Assembly (NCBI RefSeq): GCF_000012325.1
Contig: NC_003910.7
Coordinates: 2,852,001-2,916,000 of the forward strand
Source of the DNA: Colwellia psychrerythraea 34H
Lineage (GTDB): Bacteria > Pseudomonadota > Gammaproteobacteria > Enterobacterales > Alteromonadaceae
DNA length: 64,000 nt
Direction of reading: 5' to 3'
This document shows, in pieces, positions 15,827-28,928 of the stretch. Each line of letters opens with the position of its first letter. Position 1 is the first letter of the stretch. The notes under the pieces are model-generated. The model searched no databases and was not told where the DNA came from. It saw only the letters and a program-made list of their open reading frames with translations. A program made the translations under genes and the position numbers.

Positions 15827-15848
15827 TTAGTTGCCTAAGTCGCGTTTA
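15815..15848 (-). terminator. rho-independent terminator of serS
   Basis: On the minus strand CGCGACTTAG, a GCAA loop and CTAAGCCGCG form the stem, followed directly by TTTTTT. It lies about 34 bases after the serS stop codon. Confidence 0.9.
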
Positions 15849-15881
15849 TCAAAATACTAATACATCTTAACTACAAGGTGA

Positions 15882-17168
<1,287 letters not shown>

Positions 17169-17239
17169 TCACATTCTTGTTAATGAAGTTATTAAAATTA
17201 TTTTACGTATATTCTACGCCGCGATTAAATAATCAGCGG

Positions 17240-17641
17240 TTATTTTGTTAAAGTGGTTACCATAAACATTCCCAATGCTGCAGCAGCAATACACAGTGAA
17301 ACATTCAGTAAAATATTTATCGCCGCCTTTAACACGTCGCCTTGTTGTAATAGTAACAAGGAGTCTAATGAAAATGTAGAAAAGGTGGTAAATGCACCTA
17401 AAAATCCTATTCCTATTAAGGTTCTATGCACACTAACATTGAGGATTTCATGCTCTATTAGTTGATATAACAAACCCATAGTAAATGAGCCGATGATATT
17501 AACCATCAATGTGGCAAAAGGGAAACCTTTTCCGAGCCAATTTAGCACTAATTGCGAAATATAGAAGCGCAAACTTGCCCCACAAGCGCCACCAAGGGCT
17601 ACAAAGGCGTATATTGTAAAGTTACTAATAGCGTTGGTCAT
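17240..17641 (-). CDS. crcB: fluoride-specific ion channel CrcB/FluC
   Basis: Start ATG 17641 has AGGAAT six bases ahead; the frame opens further at 17656 with no better site. The 133-residue product has four membrane helices and the family motifs [20 protein letters not shown] and [10 protein letters not shown]. The second includes the pore Asn, and the third holds the Phe-box and central Na+ site. Dual-topology dimers export fluoride from the cytoplasm. The gene overlaps the end of rarA by 17 bases, so it is translationally coupled. No fluoride riboswitch was seen upstream. Confidence 0.95.
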
Positions 17642-19160
17642 GGCTATTCCTGTCAAGCTGGTTTAAGTAATCGAGCTTTTCTTTTAATTTTTTCTCTAAG
17701 CCACGTTCAGTTGGCTGATACAAACGAGTATGCGAACTATCACCTTTAGCTAACGCTTCTGGAAAATAGTTCTCACCTGCGGCAAACGCATTAACTTCAT
17801 CATGGGCATAGCGATATTCACTACCATGACCAAGGTCTTTGGTAATACTGCTGGTGGCATTTTTTAAATGAAGTGGAACATCTAAATCACACGTTTGTTG
17901 AGCTAATATTTTTGCTTTATTAAACGCTTGATAAACCGCATTGCTTTTAGGTGCTAGTGCCATGTATACCGTTGCTTGCGCAATAGCACGTTCACCTTCG
18001 CTTGGACCAACTCTATGAAAAGTATCCCAAGCGTTAATGGCAAGTTGCATAGCGCGCGGATCTGCATTACCTATATCTTCACTGGCAATGGCAAGTAAAC
18101 GTCTTGCGACATAAAGTGCATCGCCACCCGCGGTTAAAATTCTTGCATACCAATAAAGCGCGGCATCAGGGCTAGAGCCACGCACCGATTTATGAAAAGC
18201 ACTAATTAAATCATAAAAGGCATCGCCGCCTTTATCGTAAAGGGCAATTTTGCTACCGGCAACTTGGGCGATTAGTTCAACGGTGACCGTTTTAATATCA
18301 CCGCTTACACCCTGTTCACCGTGCTGATCATCTTGCTTGTTTTCATGTGTTGTAACGGAACTATCGAGACAGTTTTCTAATAAATTCAGCAACCGTCTCG
18401 CATCACCGTCACTGCGATTAAGTAGACTTTGTTTGGCATCAACACTTAACTTGATACTCAGCTGTTGTTCAGCTTCACATAATGAGATTGCGCGTTGTAA
18501 TACTTGGGCTAAATCATCACGGGTTAATTTTTTCAGGGTATATAAACGTGCACGTGACAATAACGCTTGGTTTAACTCAAATGCCGGATTTTCGGTAGTT
18601 GCACCAATAAAAATAATGGTGCCATCTTCAATGTGCGGTAAAAACGCATCTTGCTGTGACTTATTAAAGCGATGTACTTCATCAACAAATAGCACGGTTC
18701 TACGTTTATTAGCGCCCTCGCCTTGTGCGCGTAATTTTGCTTTCTCAATAGCACTTCGAATTTCTTTAATACCTGAAGTTACAGCAGATACACGCTCTAT
18801 TTCGGCATTAGCATGTTGTGCAATAATTTCAGCGAGTGTGGTTTTACCACTACCTGGCGGCCCCCAAAAGATAAGCGAATGACAATGACCTTGTTCAATG
18901 GATTGAGCTAAAGGAGAGTCTCCACCTAAAATATGTTGTTGCCCAACATAATCGGCTAACGTTTTCGGGCGCATTTTTGCAGCAAGCGGCATAAAGCTAC
19001 TTGCGGCAGCGTTACCTTGCGTTGAAGTATTATCGGTAGAGGTTACCTCGTCATTGTCAGGAGTAAGGTCAAACAGTGAGTCTTGTTGTCCTTCACTATT
19101 CCCTTGATTATGACCTAGCCCTGAAGGTGACTTACCCGTTGGATTATCGTTTGTCTTCAA
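17625..19160 (-). CDS. rarA: replication-associated recombination protein A (RarA/MgsA) AAA+ ATPase
   Basis: A 511-residue protein, longer than the usual 440-450. The extra length is an N-terminal Ser/Asn/Gly-rich extension of about 55 residues before [22 protein letters not shown]. Walker A is [12 protein letters not shown], Walker B is [16 protein letters not shown] and sensor 1 is GATTENPAF. The C-terminal tetramerisation region ([29 protein letters not shown]) is intact. It acts at stalled replication forks. The gene starts inside the lolA end (17-base overlap). Whether the low-complexity extension is translated is uncertain, because an in-frame ATG follows at the MPLAAK position. Confidence 0.95.
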
Positions 19161-19878
19161 GTCTTACACCTTCAGGCAAGCTAAAGCTAAATAACGTGGC
19201 AGCAGGCTCAGTCTTACTGTTAAATTTACTTAAACTGATTTGACTGATTTGCCCTGTAGCATCTTGAAAAGAAAATTCACTTAACTGCACAGCATTGTTA
19301 TCAGTTTCACTGAAAGTAAGCGTGAGCTTTTTAATCTGACTGCTTTCATCTTTTGGCATCACGACAAAACGTAAGCCACTTGCAGCAACGTCGTTCTGTT
19401 GGATAACATTATACTGCTGCCATAGTTGAGGTTCATCACTGGTTAGCAACAAAATAGGCGTATTGTGAATTGATTTAGCTAAACTATAAGCACTGGCTTG
19501 TTCAATGAACGGGTCATAAAACCACAAGGTATTGCCATCGCTGATAATTAAGGTTTCATCCGGTGTTATGTTTTTCCAATTGACCAGATTGGGCTTGCTA
19601 ATCGCAAGTGTTCCCGAACCTTGTTGTAATAATTCACCTTGGCTATCAAGAATTTTTTGGCTGAAATCTGCACTAAAAAAAGCTAATTTACCTAGCTTAG
19701 TCATTAAGTGTTCTTTTGCTTCGTTTGATGGTGACAATAAAGTAGCTGTTGCATTATCAGTGTTCACCGGTGTTTCGACAGCATAAGCCATTGAGTGAGA
19801 TAGACTCAGTACGGGCAGTAATATACTGGTCAAAGCGAATTTACGAAAAAATGACTGATTTATAAAATTGGTTTGCAT
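19144..19878 (-). CDS. lolA: outer-membrane lipoprotein carrier protein LolA
   Basis: ATG 19878 is chosen; a longer frame to 19938 has no ribosome site or signal-like N-terminus. The 244-residue product has a signal peptide ending HSMAYA (about residue 33). The LolA core follows: [36 protein letters not shown] and [13 protein letters not shown]. LolA ferries lipoproteins across the periplasm from LolCDE to LolB. It is placed between ftsK and rarA, as in many gammaproteobacteria, and overlaps rarA. Confidence 0.95.
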   Translation of the reverse strand: MQTNFINQSFFRKFALTSILLPVLSLSHSMAYAVETPVNTDNATATLLSPSNEAKEHLMTKLGKLAFFSADFSQKILDSQGELLQQGSGTLAISKPNLVNWKNITPDETLIISDGNTLWFYDPFIEQASAYSLAKSIHNTPILLLTSDEPQLWQQYNVIQQNDVAASGLRFVVMPKDESSQIKKLTLTFSETDNNAVQLSEFSFQDATGQISQISLSKFNSKTEPAATLFSFSLPEGVRLEDKR

Positions 19879-20017
19879 AGTTTTACTTCTAATATTTACT
19901 TTTAAAAAATAAATTGTGTCAGCGTTTAGCTGACACAAGGAAAATAATAAGCGATAACGTTACCTTGAACTAATTCTAAGGATAAATTAAACGCTGTGAA
20001 TAGGTTCAAAGTCTAAC

Positions 20018-22657
20018 TTAAAAATCACGAACAGGTGGCGGCGCGAGTACTTCACGTGCGCCATTATTGCCCGGTGTAGATACGACACCTTGCAGTTCCA
20101 TTTGTTCAACTATTCGCGCTGAGCGGTTATAACCTATTCTAAATTGTCTTTGCACACTCGAAATTGAAACACGGCGTTTTTCAGTAACAAAATTAACCGC
20201 TTCATCATAAAGTGCGTCAACTTCTTCAGCTTCACTACCTTCTGGTTGTTCACCAGGTAGTAAAATATCTTGGTCGTGTTCACCCGATAAAATTTCTTCT
20301 ACGTAGTTAGGCTCGCCACGAGATTTCCAATCTTTTACGACCGCATGAACCTCATGATCATCAACAAACGCACCATGAACACGCGTTGGTACACCAGTAC
20401 CCGGCGGTAAATAAAGCATATCACCCATACCGAGTAACTGCTCTGCCCCTTGTTGATCTAAAATGGTACGAGAGTTCAAACCTGATGATACCTGAAACGC
20501 CATACGCGTAGGTATGTTCGCTTTAATCAAGCCGGTAATAACATCTACAGAAGGACGCTGTGTCGCAAGAATTAAGTGAATTCCTGCAGCACGAGCCTTT
20601 TGCGCGATACGGGCAATAAGCTCTTCAACCTTTTTACCAACAATCATCATCATATCGGCAAATTCATCAACGATTACAACAATGCTTGGTAATTTCTCTA
20701 ACATCGGTGGCGTTTGGTCCATACCATCATTAGGTTGCCAAGTTGGGTCAATTAATGGCTCACCGGCAGCAATAGCTTCAAGTACTTTCTTGTTGTAACC
20801 TTTTAAGTTACGTACACCTACCGCTGACATTACTTTGTAGCGACGCTCCATTTCACCAACACACCAGCGCAGGGCATTAGCAGCATCTTTCATATCCGTG
20901 ACTACTTCAGCCAATAAATGTGGAATACCTTCATAAACCGAAAGCTCAAGCATTTTCGGGTCAATCATAATCATACGCACATCTTCAGGCGTTGATTTAT
21001 ATAACAAACTGACAATCATGGTGTTTACACCAACCGATTTACCAGAGCCGGTAGTACCAGCAACCAGTAAATGTGGCATTTTACCCAAATCGACCACTAC
21101 AGGATCACCGGCAATATCTGTACCTAAAACCATAGCAAGTGGTGATGGAGACTCTTCAAAAGCTGCACAGCCAATAACTTCACTTAAGTAGACAATTTCA
21201 CGGTGTTTATTGGGTAGTTCTAAACCAATCACTGATTTACCCGGGATAACTTCAACCACGCGCACACTGATAGCAGATAAAGCTCGGGCTAAATCTTTCG
21301 ACAAACTGGTTATTTTATTTACCTTAATACCGGGTGCTAAATCTAATTCAAAGCGTGTAATAACAGGCCCAGGGTAAACAGCAACTACTTGTGCTTGTAC
21401 ACCAAAGTCGAGTAATTTTGCTTCAACTAAACGGCTAACCATGTCTAATTCATCTTGGTTAATCGGGTTTTTTGCTTTATCTGGACGATCGAGTAAATCG
21501 ATAGACGGCATTTCTTGAGAAGGTTTTTCTTCAACAGGCACAAGATTAACCTGGCCATTTTTATTAGAAATACTTTGTTCAATGGGTGCTAACTGCGCCG
21601 GAATTGGAGATTGGAAATCATCAGCAACGTCAGGTTTATCAACTTCAGCAAAAGCAGCGGTAATTTCTTTTTCACTTACATGCTGTTGAACATTGCCAGC
21701 AGACAATTCAGTCATTAGCTCGGCAATATCAATAAAAGGTTCGCTTTTTTCAGTCATATTGCGCGGCGCTATCTGCTCGTTTTCAGCATTGAAAGGTTCA
21801 GGTAATTCAATTATCGCTGTTTGAGCATGCATACCAGAAGGTAAAGAATCGGTCGCTTCTTTTGCAGCTGGTGATTTTTTTGAATGAGACTCATCAGATG
21901 TTAAAGGTTCATCTTTAACATTCGCTTTGTTTTTGCCTGAACGATTCTTACCTAAGCGACTTTTAGCAATACCCAGTTCATCATCATCGCTGTTGTCACT
22001 GGTACCAAAGTGCATTTTAATCAATTTAGGTGAATTCGCTAACCAAAGTGCACTCTCAATGGTGTATCGACCAACACTATCTATAAATTTAAGCCATGAA
22101 AATCCGGTTAATAGTACAAAACCCGCGCAGGTAAAAAGTAAGAATAATAAGGTAGAGCCAACAAATGAGAAGTATGGCAATAAAGTTTTACTCAGCACAT
22201 CACCTAAAATACCACCCGCAGAGAAGTAAAAAATATCATCAAAGTTCATGCTGGCTAAAGACGTTACACCAAGATAGAACATGAAAAAACCAATGAGCTT
22301 GAGCCCTAAGGTCAAATAGTCAAGTTTCATCAATTCATGAAAACGTTGAAACAACAGCCAACCTACAATGGCAATAACAAAAGGTAGGCTATAAGCAATA
22401 AGACCAAAAAGGTTTAACAATAAATCAGAAAGGTAAGCACCAACCGCGCCACCTAAGTTACGCACTTGTGTTTGATAACCTGTTTGCGCCCAACCTGGAT
22501 CAGCGGGATCAAAACTAAATAAGGCCAACATCATAAACATGGCAAAAACAGTGAAAAACAATAACCCAGCTTCCAGTAGACGTTGCACGCCTGTAAGCTG
22601 TTTATTGGTCAATGCTTCAAGCGAAACATCGGAATTTTTTATAAGATCTGAAGACAA
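20018..22657 (-). CDS. ftsK: DNA translocase FtsK
   Basis: An 879-residue protein. It has four to five N-terminal membrane helices (about 30-195) that anchor it at the septum, then a short low-complexity linker (about 220-400). The RecA-like motor has Walker [15 protein letters not shown] (about 535) and Walker [13 protein letters not shown] (about 664). The C-terminal winged-helix gamma domain has [20 protein letters not shown]. It pumps DNA to XerCD/dif during division. It is much shorter than the E. coli protein (1,329) owing to the linker. The start appears to be TTG at 22657, because an in-frame stop lies just upstream and no ATG is close. Confidence 0.96.
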   Translation of the reverse strand: MSSDLIKNSDVSLEALTNKQLTGVQRLLEAGLLFFTVFAMFMMLALFSFDPADPGWAQTGYQTQVRNLGGAVGAYLSDLLLNLFGLIAYSLPFVIAIVGWLLFQRFHELMKLDYLTLGLKLIGFFMFYLGVTSLASMNFDDIFYFSAGGILGDVLSKTLLPYFSFVGSTLLFLLFTCAGFVLLTGFSWLKFIDSVGRYTIESALWLANSPKLIKMHFGTSDNSDDDELGIAKSRLGKNRSGKNKANVKDEPLTSDESHSKKSPAAKEATDSLPSGMHAQTAIIELPEPFNAENEQIAPRNMTEKSEPFIDIAELMTELSAGNVQQHVSEKEITAAFAEVDKPDVADDFQSPIPAQLAPIEQSISNKNGQVNLVPVEEKPSQEMPSIDLLDRPDKAKNPINQDELDMVSRLVEAKLLDFGVQAQVVAVYPGPVITRFELDLAPGIKVNKITSLSKDLARALSAISVRVVEVIPGKSVIGLELPNKHREIVYLSEVIGCAAFEESPSPLAMVLGTDIAGDPVVVDLGKMPHLLVAGTTGSGKSVGVNTMIVSLLYKSTPEDVRMIMIDPKMLELSVYEGIPHLLAEVVTDMKDAANALRWCVGEMERRYKVMSAVGVRNLKGYNKKVLEAIAAGEPLIDPTWQPNDGMDQTPPMLEKLPSIVVIVDEFADMMMIVGKKVEELIARIAQKARAAGIHLILATQRPSVDVITGLIKANIPTRMAFQVSSGLNSRTILDQQGAEQLLGMGDMLYLPPGTGVPTRVHGAFVDDHEVHAVVKDWKSRGEPNYVEEILSGEHDQDILLPGEQPEGSEAEEVDALYDEAVNFVTEKRRVSISSVQRQFRIGYNRSARIVEQMELQGVVSTPGNNGAREVLAPPPVRDF

Positions 22658-22679
22658 TTATAAGTACCATAGGAAAATA

Positions 22680-22698
22680 ATACGTAAAAATTACGTAT
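22680..22698. promoter_or_regulatory. perfect palindrome upstream of ftsK
   Basis: ATACGTAA, three bases, TTACGTAT: an 8+8 perfect inverted repeat 23 bp ahead of the ftsK start codon. It is the size of a dimeric repressor operator, and it is not a LexA box. The regulator is unknown. Confidence 0.5.
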
Positions 22699-22918
22699 AG
22701 CAGAGCTAAAGTATCAAATTAGCGCTTAGTTGGCAGCAACAAATTAGTATTACCGCATGTTATTTCAATCAACTAGGGAAATTTACCACGGCGAGAGTCA
22801 TTTAAACCCAAGATAGTAATAATAAGTACCACAGAGAACGCAGAGTTCTATACAAAAACCACTTACTCTATTTAGCGTAAAGCACTGCTGTGGTGATTAA
22901 AGCTTGGATTATTTGGTG
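22699..22918. other. intergenic region between lrp and ftsK
   Basis: It holds ACCACAGAGAACGCAGAG near 22829 and CTGCTGTGGT near 22887, imperfect inverted ends about 70 bp apart. They may be a small repeat or hairpin. No gene was seen. Confidence 0.4.
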
Positions 22919-23395
22919 CTAACGTTTGATGGCAAGTAGATTGGTTGATTTAATTTCATCCATAACAACATACGTTCTACTCTCACTTACCGCTGGCAAC
23001 CTTAATAAGGTATCACCGAGCAATTCTCGATAGGCAAGCATATCTTTAACTCGGGTTTTAAGTAAAAAATCAAAATCGCCCGAAACCAGATGACATTCTT
23101 GAATCACATCAAGTCCATCTACGGCTGCAGCAAAGTCATTAAAAACGTCTGGGCTGGTTTTAGTAAGCGTGATCTCAACAAACACTAATAAAGCAGCATC
23201 AAGTTTATGTGGGTTCAAAATAGCTTTATAACCACTAATGTACTTCTCTTTTTCTAAACGCTTAACTCTTTCTAAACAAGGGGTTGGACTTAACCCTACC
23301 CGTTTAGATAACTCAACATTAGATAAACGACCATTTTTTTGTAGTTCAACAAGAATGTTTTTATCAATGCGATCAATGGTTTTAACAAGGCTCAT
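22919..23395 (-). CDS. Lrp/AsnC-family transcriptional regulator
   Basis: A 158-residue protein. The N-terminal helix-turn-helix (about 9-60) has RIDKNILVELQKNGRLSNVEL and GLSPTPCLERVKRLE. The C-terminal RAM effector-binding domain (about 70-150) has IQECHLVSGDFDFLLKTRV. It is divergent from the alanine dehydrogenase gene and separated by 176 bp containing a perfect inverted repeat. Local control of ald, probably in response to alanine or leucine, is the likely role, with possible wider action as Lrp itself. Confidence 0.93.
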   Translation of the reverse strand: MSLVKTIDRIDKNILVELQKNGRLSNVELSKRVGLSPTPCLERVKRLEKEKYISGYKAILNPHKLDAALLVFVEITLTKTSPDVFNDFAAAVDGLDVIQECHLVSGDFDFLLKTRVKDMLAYRELLGDTLLRLPAVSESRTYVVMDEIKSTNLLAIKR

Positions 23396-23447
23396 ATATA
23401 TAACTCTGACTAAAGTCTATTTTTTAGCATTATATATCGCATCCCGC

Positions 23448-23468
23448 AGAATAACGACAGGTTATTCT
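23448..23468. promoter_or_regulatory. inverted repeat in the lrp-ald divergent promoter, likely Lrp operator
   Basis: AGAATAAC, a five-base spacer, and GTTATTCT form a perfect 8+8 palindrome between the divergent genes. Lrp/AsnC regulators bind short AT-rich dyads of this kind, so autoregulation and ald control are plausible. Confidence 0.55.
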
Positions 23469-23571
23469 ATTAGTTTACTCATATACTAGTCGTATCTAAA
23501 ACAAAAGCACTTCAAAAAGTTCCACTATGAAGCTGCACTAAATACAATAAGTAAATATAAGAGAGAAAATT

Positions 23572-24690
23572 ATGATTATCGGTGTACCTAAAGAAATTAA
23601 AAACCACGAGTACCGTATCGGCCTTACACCTGCAGGTGTTAAAGAATTATCAGTAAATGGTCACGAAGTGATTGTTGAACATAATGGTGGTGCATCTATT
23701 GGCTTTGATAATGAACAATATATCGCTGCCGGTGCAAAAATAATTGATAGCGCTGCGGAAATATTCGCAACAGCAGATATGATCATTAAAGTAAAAGAGC
23801 CACAGCCTGTTGAATGTAACATGCTTCGTCCAGGTCAAATCTTATTTACTTACTTACATTTAGCACCAGATCCTAAGCAAACTGAATTATTAGTTGCTTC
23901 TGGCGCAATCTGTATTGCTTATGAAACAGTTACAGCTGCTTCAGGTGGTTTACCTTTATTAGCACCTATGTCTGAAGTTGCAGGTCGTATGTCTATTCAA
24001 GCTGGTGCTCATGCACTAGAAAAAGCACAAGGCGGTTTAGGTGCTTTATTAGGCGGCGTTCCAGGTGTTGCTCCAGCTAAAGTATTAGTTATTGGTGGCG
24101 GTGTTGTTGGTACTCAAGCTGCACGTATGGCAGTAGGTATGGGCGCAGACGTTACTATTTTAGACCGTTCTTTACCGCGTTTACGTCAATTAGATACTGA
24201 ATTCGATGGTCGTTTAAAAACTGTTTATTCTACTGCTGATGCAATGGACCAGTTAATTGTTGAAGCTGATTTAGTTATCGGTGCTGTATTAATTCCAGGT
24301 GCTGCTGCACCTAAATTAGTAACAAGAGCTCACATCAAAATGATGAAGCAAGGCGCTGTTGTTGTTGATGTTGCTATCGACCAAGGTGGTTGTTTTGAAA
24401 CGTCAAAAGCTACTACGCATCAAGAACCAACTTATGTAGTTGACGGTGTTGTACATTACTGTGTTGCAAACATGCCAGGTGGTGTTGCACGTACTTCAAC
24501 TATGGCGTTAACAAATGCAACAATGCCATTTGCTGTTACTATTGCAAACAAAGGTGCTAAGCAAGCATTGTTAGATGATGAGCATTTACTAGCCGGCTTA
24601 AACGTTGCTGCGGGTAAAATCACTTACAAGCCAGTTGCAGACGTACTAGGTTACGAATATGTTGAGCCAAGTGTTGCTTTAAACGCGTAA
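23572..24690 (+). CDS. ald: alanine dehydrogenase
   Basis: A 372-residue enzyme, the family norm. It interconverts L-alanine with pyruvate and ammonia using NAD. Visible features are MIIGVPKEIKNHEYRIGLTP at the N-terminus, the substrate-binding Lys in MIIKVKEPQP and the catalytic His in TYLHLAPD. The NAD-binding site is VLVIGGGVVGTQAARMA (about 170-186), and a C-terminal VVHYCVANMPGGVARTST is present. Ribosome site GAGAGAAAA precedes the ATG. It is monocistronic, and a MITE-like element sits between it and its terminator. Confidence 0.97.
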   Translation: MIIGVPKEIKNHEYRIGLTPAGVKELSVNGHEVIVEHNGGASIGFDNEQYIAAGAKIIDSAAEIFATADMIIKVKEPQPVECNMLRPGQILFTYLHLAPDPKQTELLVASGAICIAYETVTAASGGLPLLAPMSEVAGRMSIQAGAHALEKAQGGLGALLGGVPGVAPAKVLVIGGGVVGTQAARMAVGMGADVTILDRSLPRLRQLDTEFDGRLKTVYSTADAMDQLIVEADLVIGAVLIPGAAAPKLVTRAHIKMMKQGAVVVDVAIDQGGCFETSKATTHQEPTYVVDGVVHYCVANMPGGVARTSTMALTNATMPFAVTIANKGAKQALLDDEHLLAGLNVAAGKITYKPVADVLGYEYVEPSVALNA

Positions 24691-24732
24691 GGGTTTAATA
24701 AATATTGAGTACTGTAAAAGTAATTTTTATAG

Positions 24733-24996
24733 TATACCCGTAACTAATCAAGATGCTGGTTTCAGAGTACTTGAGCTATTTCAATTCAAGGCGCTGTGAT
24801 GAAATAATGGTTTGTCCCTTATAAATCACAGCAACGATGAAGTGATGTTGCTCAAGCGCTTCTTCGATGGGTTTAAAATAACTTTATACTGCGTTAAATA
24901 ATCAAAGCATAGAATGACTATGCTTAAATTATTTTCCTTGCCTAAAGTCATTTTAATTCCCACTGAAATCCTGCACTTTGAATGGTCACGGGTATA
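24733..24996. repeat. MITE-like element, family 1, full copy
   Basis: Terminal inverted repeats of about 35 bp match with roughly eight differences. The left end is TATACCCGTAACTAATCAAG, and the right end read inverted is TATACCCGTGACCATTCAAA; both continue into TGC-GG-TTCAG. The interior has short hairpins such as GCATAG/CTATGC and no gene. A related copy lies at 60526-60723 and a half copy at 59884-59981. Non-coding, probably transposed in trans or spread as a structured RNA/DNA repeat. Confidence 0.75.
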
Positions 24997-25000
24997 AATA

Positions 25001-25043
25001 GCGCACTTTTGCTTACACTTTAGCAAAAGTGCGTTTTTTTTTA
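25001..25043 (+). terminator. rho-independent terminator downstream of ald and the repeat
   Basis: GCGCACTTTTGCT and AGCAAAAGTGCG form a long stem followed by TTTTTTTT on the plus strand. It is the only strong terminator after ald, so the repeat is presumably in the ald 3' UTR. Confidence 0.9.
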
Positions 25044-25117
25044 TGTATCTTATAACGAAGTAATTATTTACCCCCTTGTTTTAATTCCTTATCATCCCAA
25101 CTAATAACGATAAGTAA

Positions 25118-26098
<981 letters not shown>

Positions 26099-26178
26099 TT
26101 TTTTGCAGTAAAGCTTACAGTGAATATAAGTATTCATTGAGATTAGCTTCACTTTAAATACTATCGATAGGAATGTTA

Positions 26179-26904
26179 ATGGGTCAAATTTTATATCAAC
26201 TTGATGATAATAGTTTGACCTTTCCCTTGATAGAATGTGCCCTAACTGAACCCAATGGCTTATTAGCGCTTGGTGGTGATTTATCACCAGAGCGATTAAT
26301 AGCGGCGTACAGTCAGGGTATTTTTCCATGGTACAGCGATAACGACCCCTTAATGTGGTGGTCACCCAACCCCAGAGCGATCATAGATATTGATCAACTA
26401 CGTATAAATCGTACTTTACGTAAAGCCATCAACAAATCACCTTATCAAATCACGTTGAATCAAGATTTTAGCCAAGTAACTCAATTATGCGCCAATGCGC
26501 CGTTTCGAACAGATGGCACCTGGATTTTGCCTGAAATGGAAGCTGCTTACCTGACATTACATCAACAAGGTTATGCCCATTCTATAGAAGTATGGTATAC
26601 CGATGAGCATGATAATAAAGCACTCGTTGGCGGTTTATATGGGGTCGCCGTTAATGGTTTCTTTTCTGGTGAGTCAATGTTTTATAAACAAAGCAATGCG
26701 TCAAAATTTGCACTTATTGCTTTAGGACAATTACTTAAGTCAGTTGATATTAACTTTATTGATTGTCAATTACTTAATCCTTTTCTCGAAGATATGGGCG
26801 CGAAAGAAACTAGTCGTGACATTTTTATTCACAAACAACAACATGCCTTAACTAAAACAATGCCAGATGATTTTTGGCAACCACGAACATTAACGGTTAT
26901 TTAG
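26179..26904 (+). CDS. aat: leucyl/phenylalanyl-tRNA--protein transferase
   Basis: Attaches Leu or Phe from tRNA to proteins with N-terminal Arg or Lys, marking them for ClpS/ClpAP (N-end rule). ATG 26179 is preferred because AGGA is six bases ahead; ATG 26173 is only two codons upstream. The 241-residue product has GLLALGGDLSPERLIAAYSQ, GIFPWYSDNDPLMWWSP and GGLYGVAVNGFFSGESMF, all diagnostic. It is followed after 69 bp by bpt, the complementary transferase. Confidence 0.96.
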   Translation: MGQILYQLDDNSLTFPLIECALTEPNGLLALGGDLSPERLIAAYSQGIFPWYSDNDPLMWWSPNPRAIIDIDQLRINRTLRKAINKSPYQITLNQDFSQVTQLCANAPFRTDGTWILPEMEAAYLTLHQQGYAHSIEVWYTDEHDNKALVGGLYGVAVNGFFSGESMFYKQSNASKFALIALGQLLKSVDINFIDCQLLNPFLEDMGAKETSRDIFIHKQQHALTKTMPDDFWQPRTLTVI

Positions 26905-26973
26905 ATTTAGGTCTAATTCGGTAATATTAGTTATAATTAACATTAGGCGTTGTAGGCAATTGGCAAATTATCA

Positions 26974-27735
26974 ATGAGTGATACTTCCTATAAATTAGGC
27001 ATAACTAAAACATTTCCCTGTAATTATTTACCCGATCAACAAGAGCGATTACTGATTGCTGTTGATGAGCGCCTTCATAACAGTGAAAGTTATGGCTGGT
27101 TAATGACACAAGGTTTTCGTCGTAGTGGTGATCAAAGTTACCGACCAAGCTGCCCTAATTGCAATGCTTGTCAGTCTATTCGCGTATTAACTAGTGACTT
27201 TCTCCCCTCTAAAAGCCAAAAAAGATCGAAGAAACGTAATAGTCATTTTATTATTAAACAATCTTCACAGTTAAAAGATAGCTATTACCCTCTGTTTGAA
27301 AACTATATTAATACCTTACATCAAGATGGCAGTATGTACCCCGCCTCTTTTCAGCAGTTTGAAAGCTTTTTAAGCTGTAATTTGACCCAACAACTCTTCA
27401 TAGAGACTTGGGCGCCTGCAAATGAGGAAAATGGCCCTAAGGAAGATAAACTCGTCTGCGTTGCTGTAACTGATGTTTTGAGCAACGGTTTATCTGCCGT
27501 TTATACTTTTTATCATCCTGACTATAAAGCGAATGGATTAGGGGTATTCTCAATTCTTACCCAACTTAGCTTATCCCAACAAATGTCTTTACCTTATTTG
27601 TATCTTGGTTATCAGATTGATGAATGTCAAAAGATGAATTATAAAGACCGATATTTCCCCTTTGAGCGCTTTATTGACGGTCAATGGCTTATAAATACCA
27701 AACCTAGTGTTAATAAAGCTAAAATTGCTAAATAA
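26974..27735 (+). CDS. bpt: aspartate/glutamate leucyltransferase (Bpt/Ate-type arginyl transferase family)
   Basis: A 253-residue protein of the bacterial Bpt subgroup, which puts Leu onto N-terminal Asp or Glu. It has the N-terminal Cys cluster in [16 protein letters not shown] (about 50-65), the [11 protein letters not shown] helix, and the C-terminal signature [18 protein letters not shown] followed by FPFE. It is slightly longer than the usual 230-240 because of a loop around residues 145-160 ([11 protein letters not shown]). It completes an N-end rule pair with aat. Confidence 0.94.
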
Positions 27736-27859
27736 ATAGCCACAAGCCTTTACATTAGCCAAGCAATTAGGCATCATTCGCGCAGCTTTTTTATCCGCCC
27801 AACAATATCCCTAATACAGAGATATTCAATGGCTAATTTGCACAACATTAGAGGTTTAG

Positions 27860-28084
<225 letters not shown>

Positions 28085-28137
28085 GCCAGTAACTGACTTA
28101 GACTTCCTTTTTAATTAATTGCTGAAGTCGGAATAAT

Positions 28138-28177
28138 TAAAAAAACCAGCAACTCTTTTTAGAATGCTGGTTTTTTA
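28138..28177 (+). terminator. rho-independent terminator of infA
   Basis: AAAAAACCAGCA and TGCTGGTTTTTT form the stem with a T tract on the plus strand. The A-rich left arm gives a weaker T tract on the minus strand too. A second hairpin (GACTTC/GAAGTC) precedes it. Confidence 0.9.
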
Positions 28178-28264
28178 TTGTCTGGAATTTGACTTATAGC
28201 AATTCAAAACGCGTCCCTCACACCTTGTACCTACTTCGATACAAGGTTTGAAGAATATATCCAG

Positions 28265-28825
28265 CTACTTATAAGTAGCTATTAGGCTTTTATCAAACTG
28301 ATCAGCACTGATAGTTAAGCCACTTTCTGCGATGAGGTCATTAAGTTGCTGTTGATGATTTTCAATCGTTGATAAAGTAATCGTATTATCATCAAGCTTA
28401 TAGATTTGTAATTGGCTTTGATAATAAAAAGATAAGATGATCATTGCTGTCTCTTCACCATTTTTAGCCGCAAGTTTGATTTTTTTAAGTTTACGATACA
28501 CTAAGTTTTGTATTTGTTTTACCTGCCAAACATAATAAATTTCAGTAAAGAACGCGCTGTTTTTAACTTTATATAAAATTGCACCATTAACGAATAGCGC
28601 CAGCACAACGCCTACTAGGTTAAATCTAAAATTATTGTCGGGCTCAGCTTGTACGGCGTCATTAGCCGTTTGTAGAAAATCATTAACATCTCCTACATTA
28701 GCAAACAAACTAATGAGCACAGTGCCAAAAAGCAGAGACAACACTAATAACGAGCTAATGAAAGCGACAATAACAATATTTAAATGTTTTCTATAACGTA
28801 CTTTATCTATATCAATCAATTGCAT
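28265..28825 (-). CDS. DUF3087 family membrane protein
   Basis: A 186-residue protein. It has two hydrophobic helices (about 15-42 and 63-82) separated by a short loop, then a basic cytoplasmic tail with YVWQVKQIQNLVYRKLKKIK and a C-terminal LDDNTITLSTIENHQQQL segment. This organisation fits DUF3087, a family of marine gammaproteobacteria with no assigned role. It is downstream of recD on the same strand, with a 103-bp gap, so it is probably independent. Confidence 0.75.
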   Translation of the reverse strand: MQLIDIDKVRYRKHLNIVIVAFISSLLVLSLLFGTVLISLFANVGDVNDFLQTANDAVQAEPDNNFRFNLVGVVLALFVNGAILYKVKNSAFFTEIYYVWQVKQIQNLVYRKLKKIKLAAKNGEETAMIILSFYYQSQLQIYKLDDNTITLSTIENHQQQLNDLIAESGLTISADQFDKSLIATYK

Positions 28826-28928
28826 GAGCTGACTAAAATCCTATATTGTTCTAAAAAAAGAAGGTAAAAAAATAATGAAGTTGAGCTAAAGCTCTATCTT
28901 ATCAGTTTTATCACTTAGGCGTGCGATA

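Noticed and set aside
17200..17240. Fluoride riboswitch upstream of crcB
   Set aside because: crcB overlaps rarA, leaving no 5' leader, and no riboswitch-like fold was recognised.
18337..18882. 181-codon plus-strand frame opposite rarA
   Set aside because: Long but antisense to the conserved AAA+ core; no domain and no ribosome site.
24826..25026. 66-codon minus-strand frame downstream of ald
   Set aside because: Contained in the family 1 repeat and the ald terminator; non-coding.
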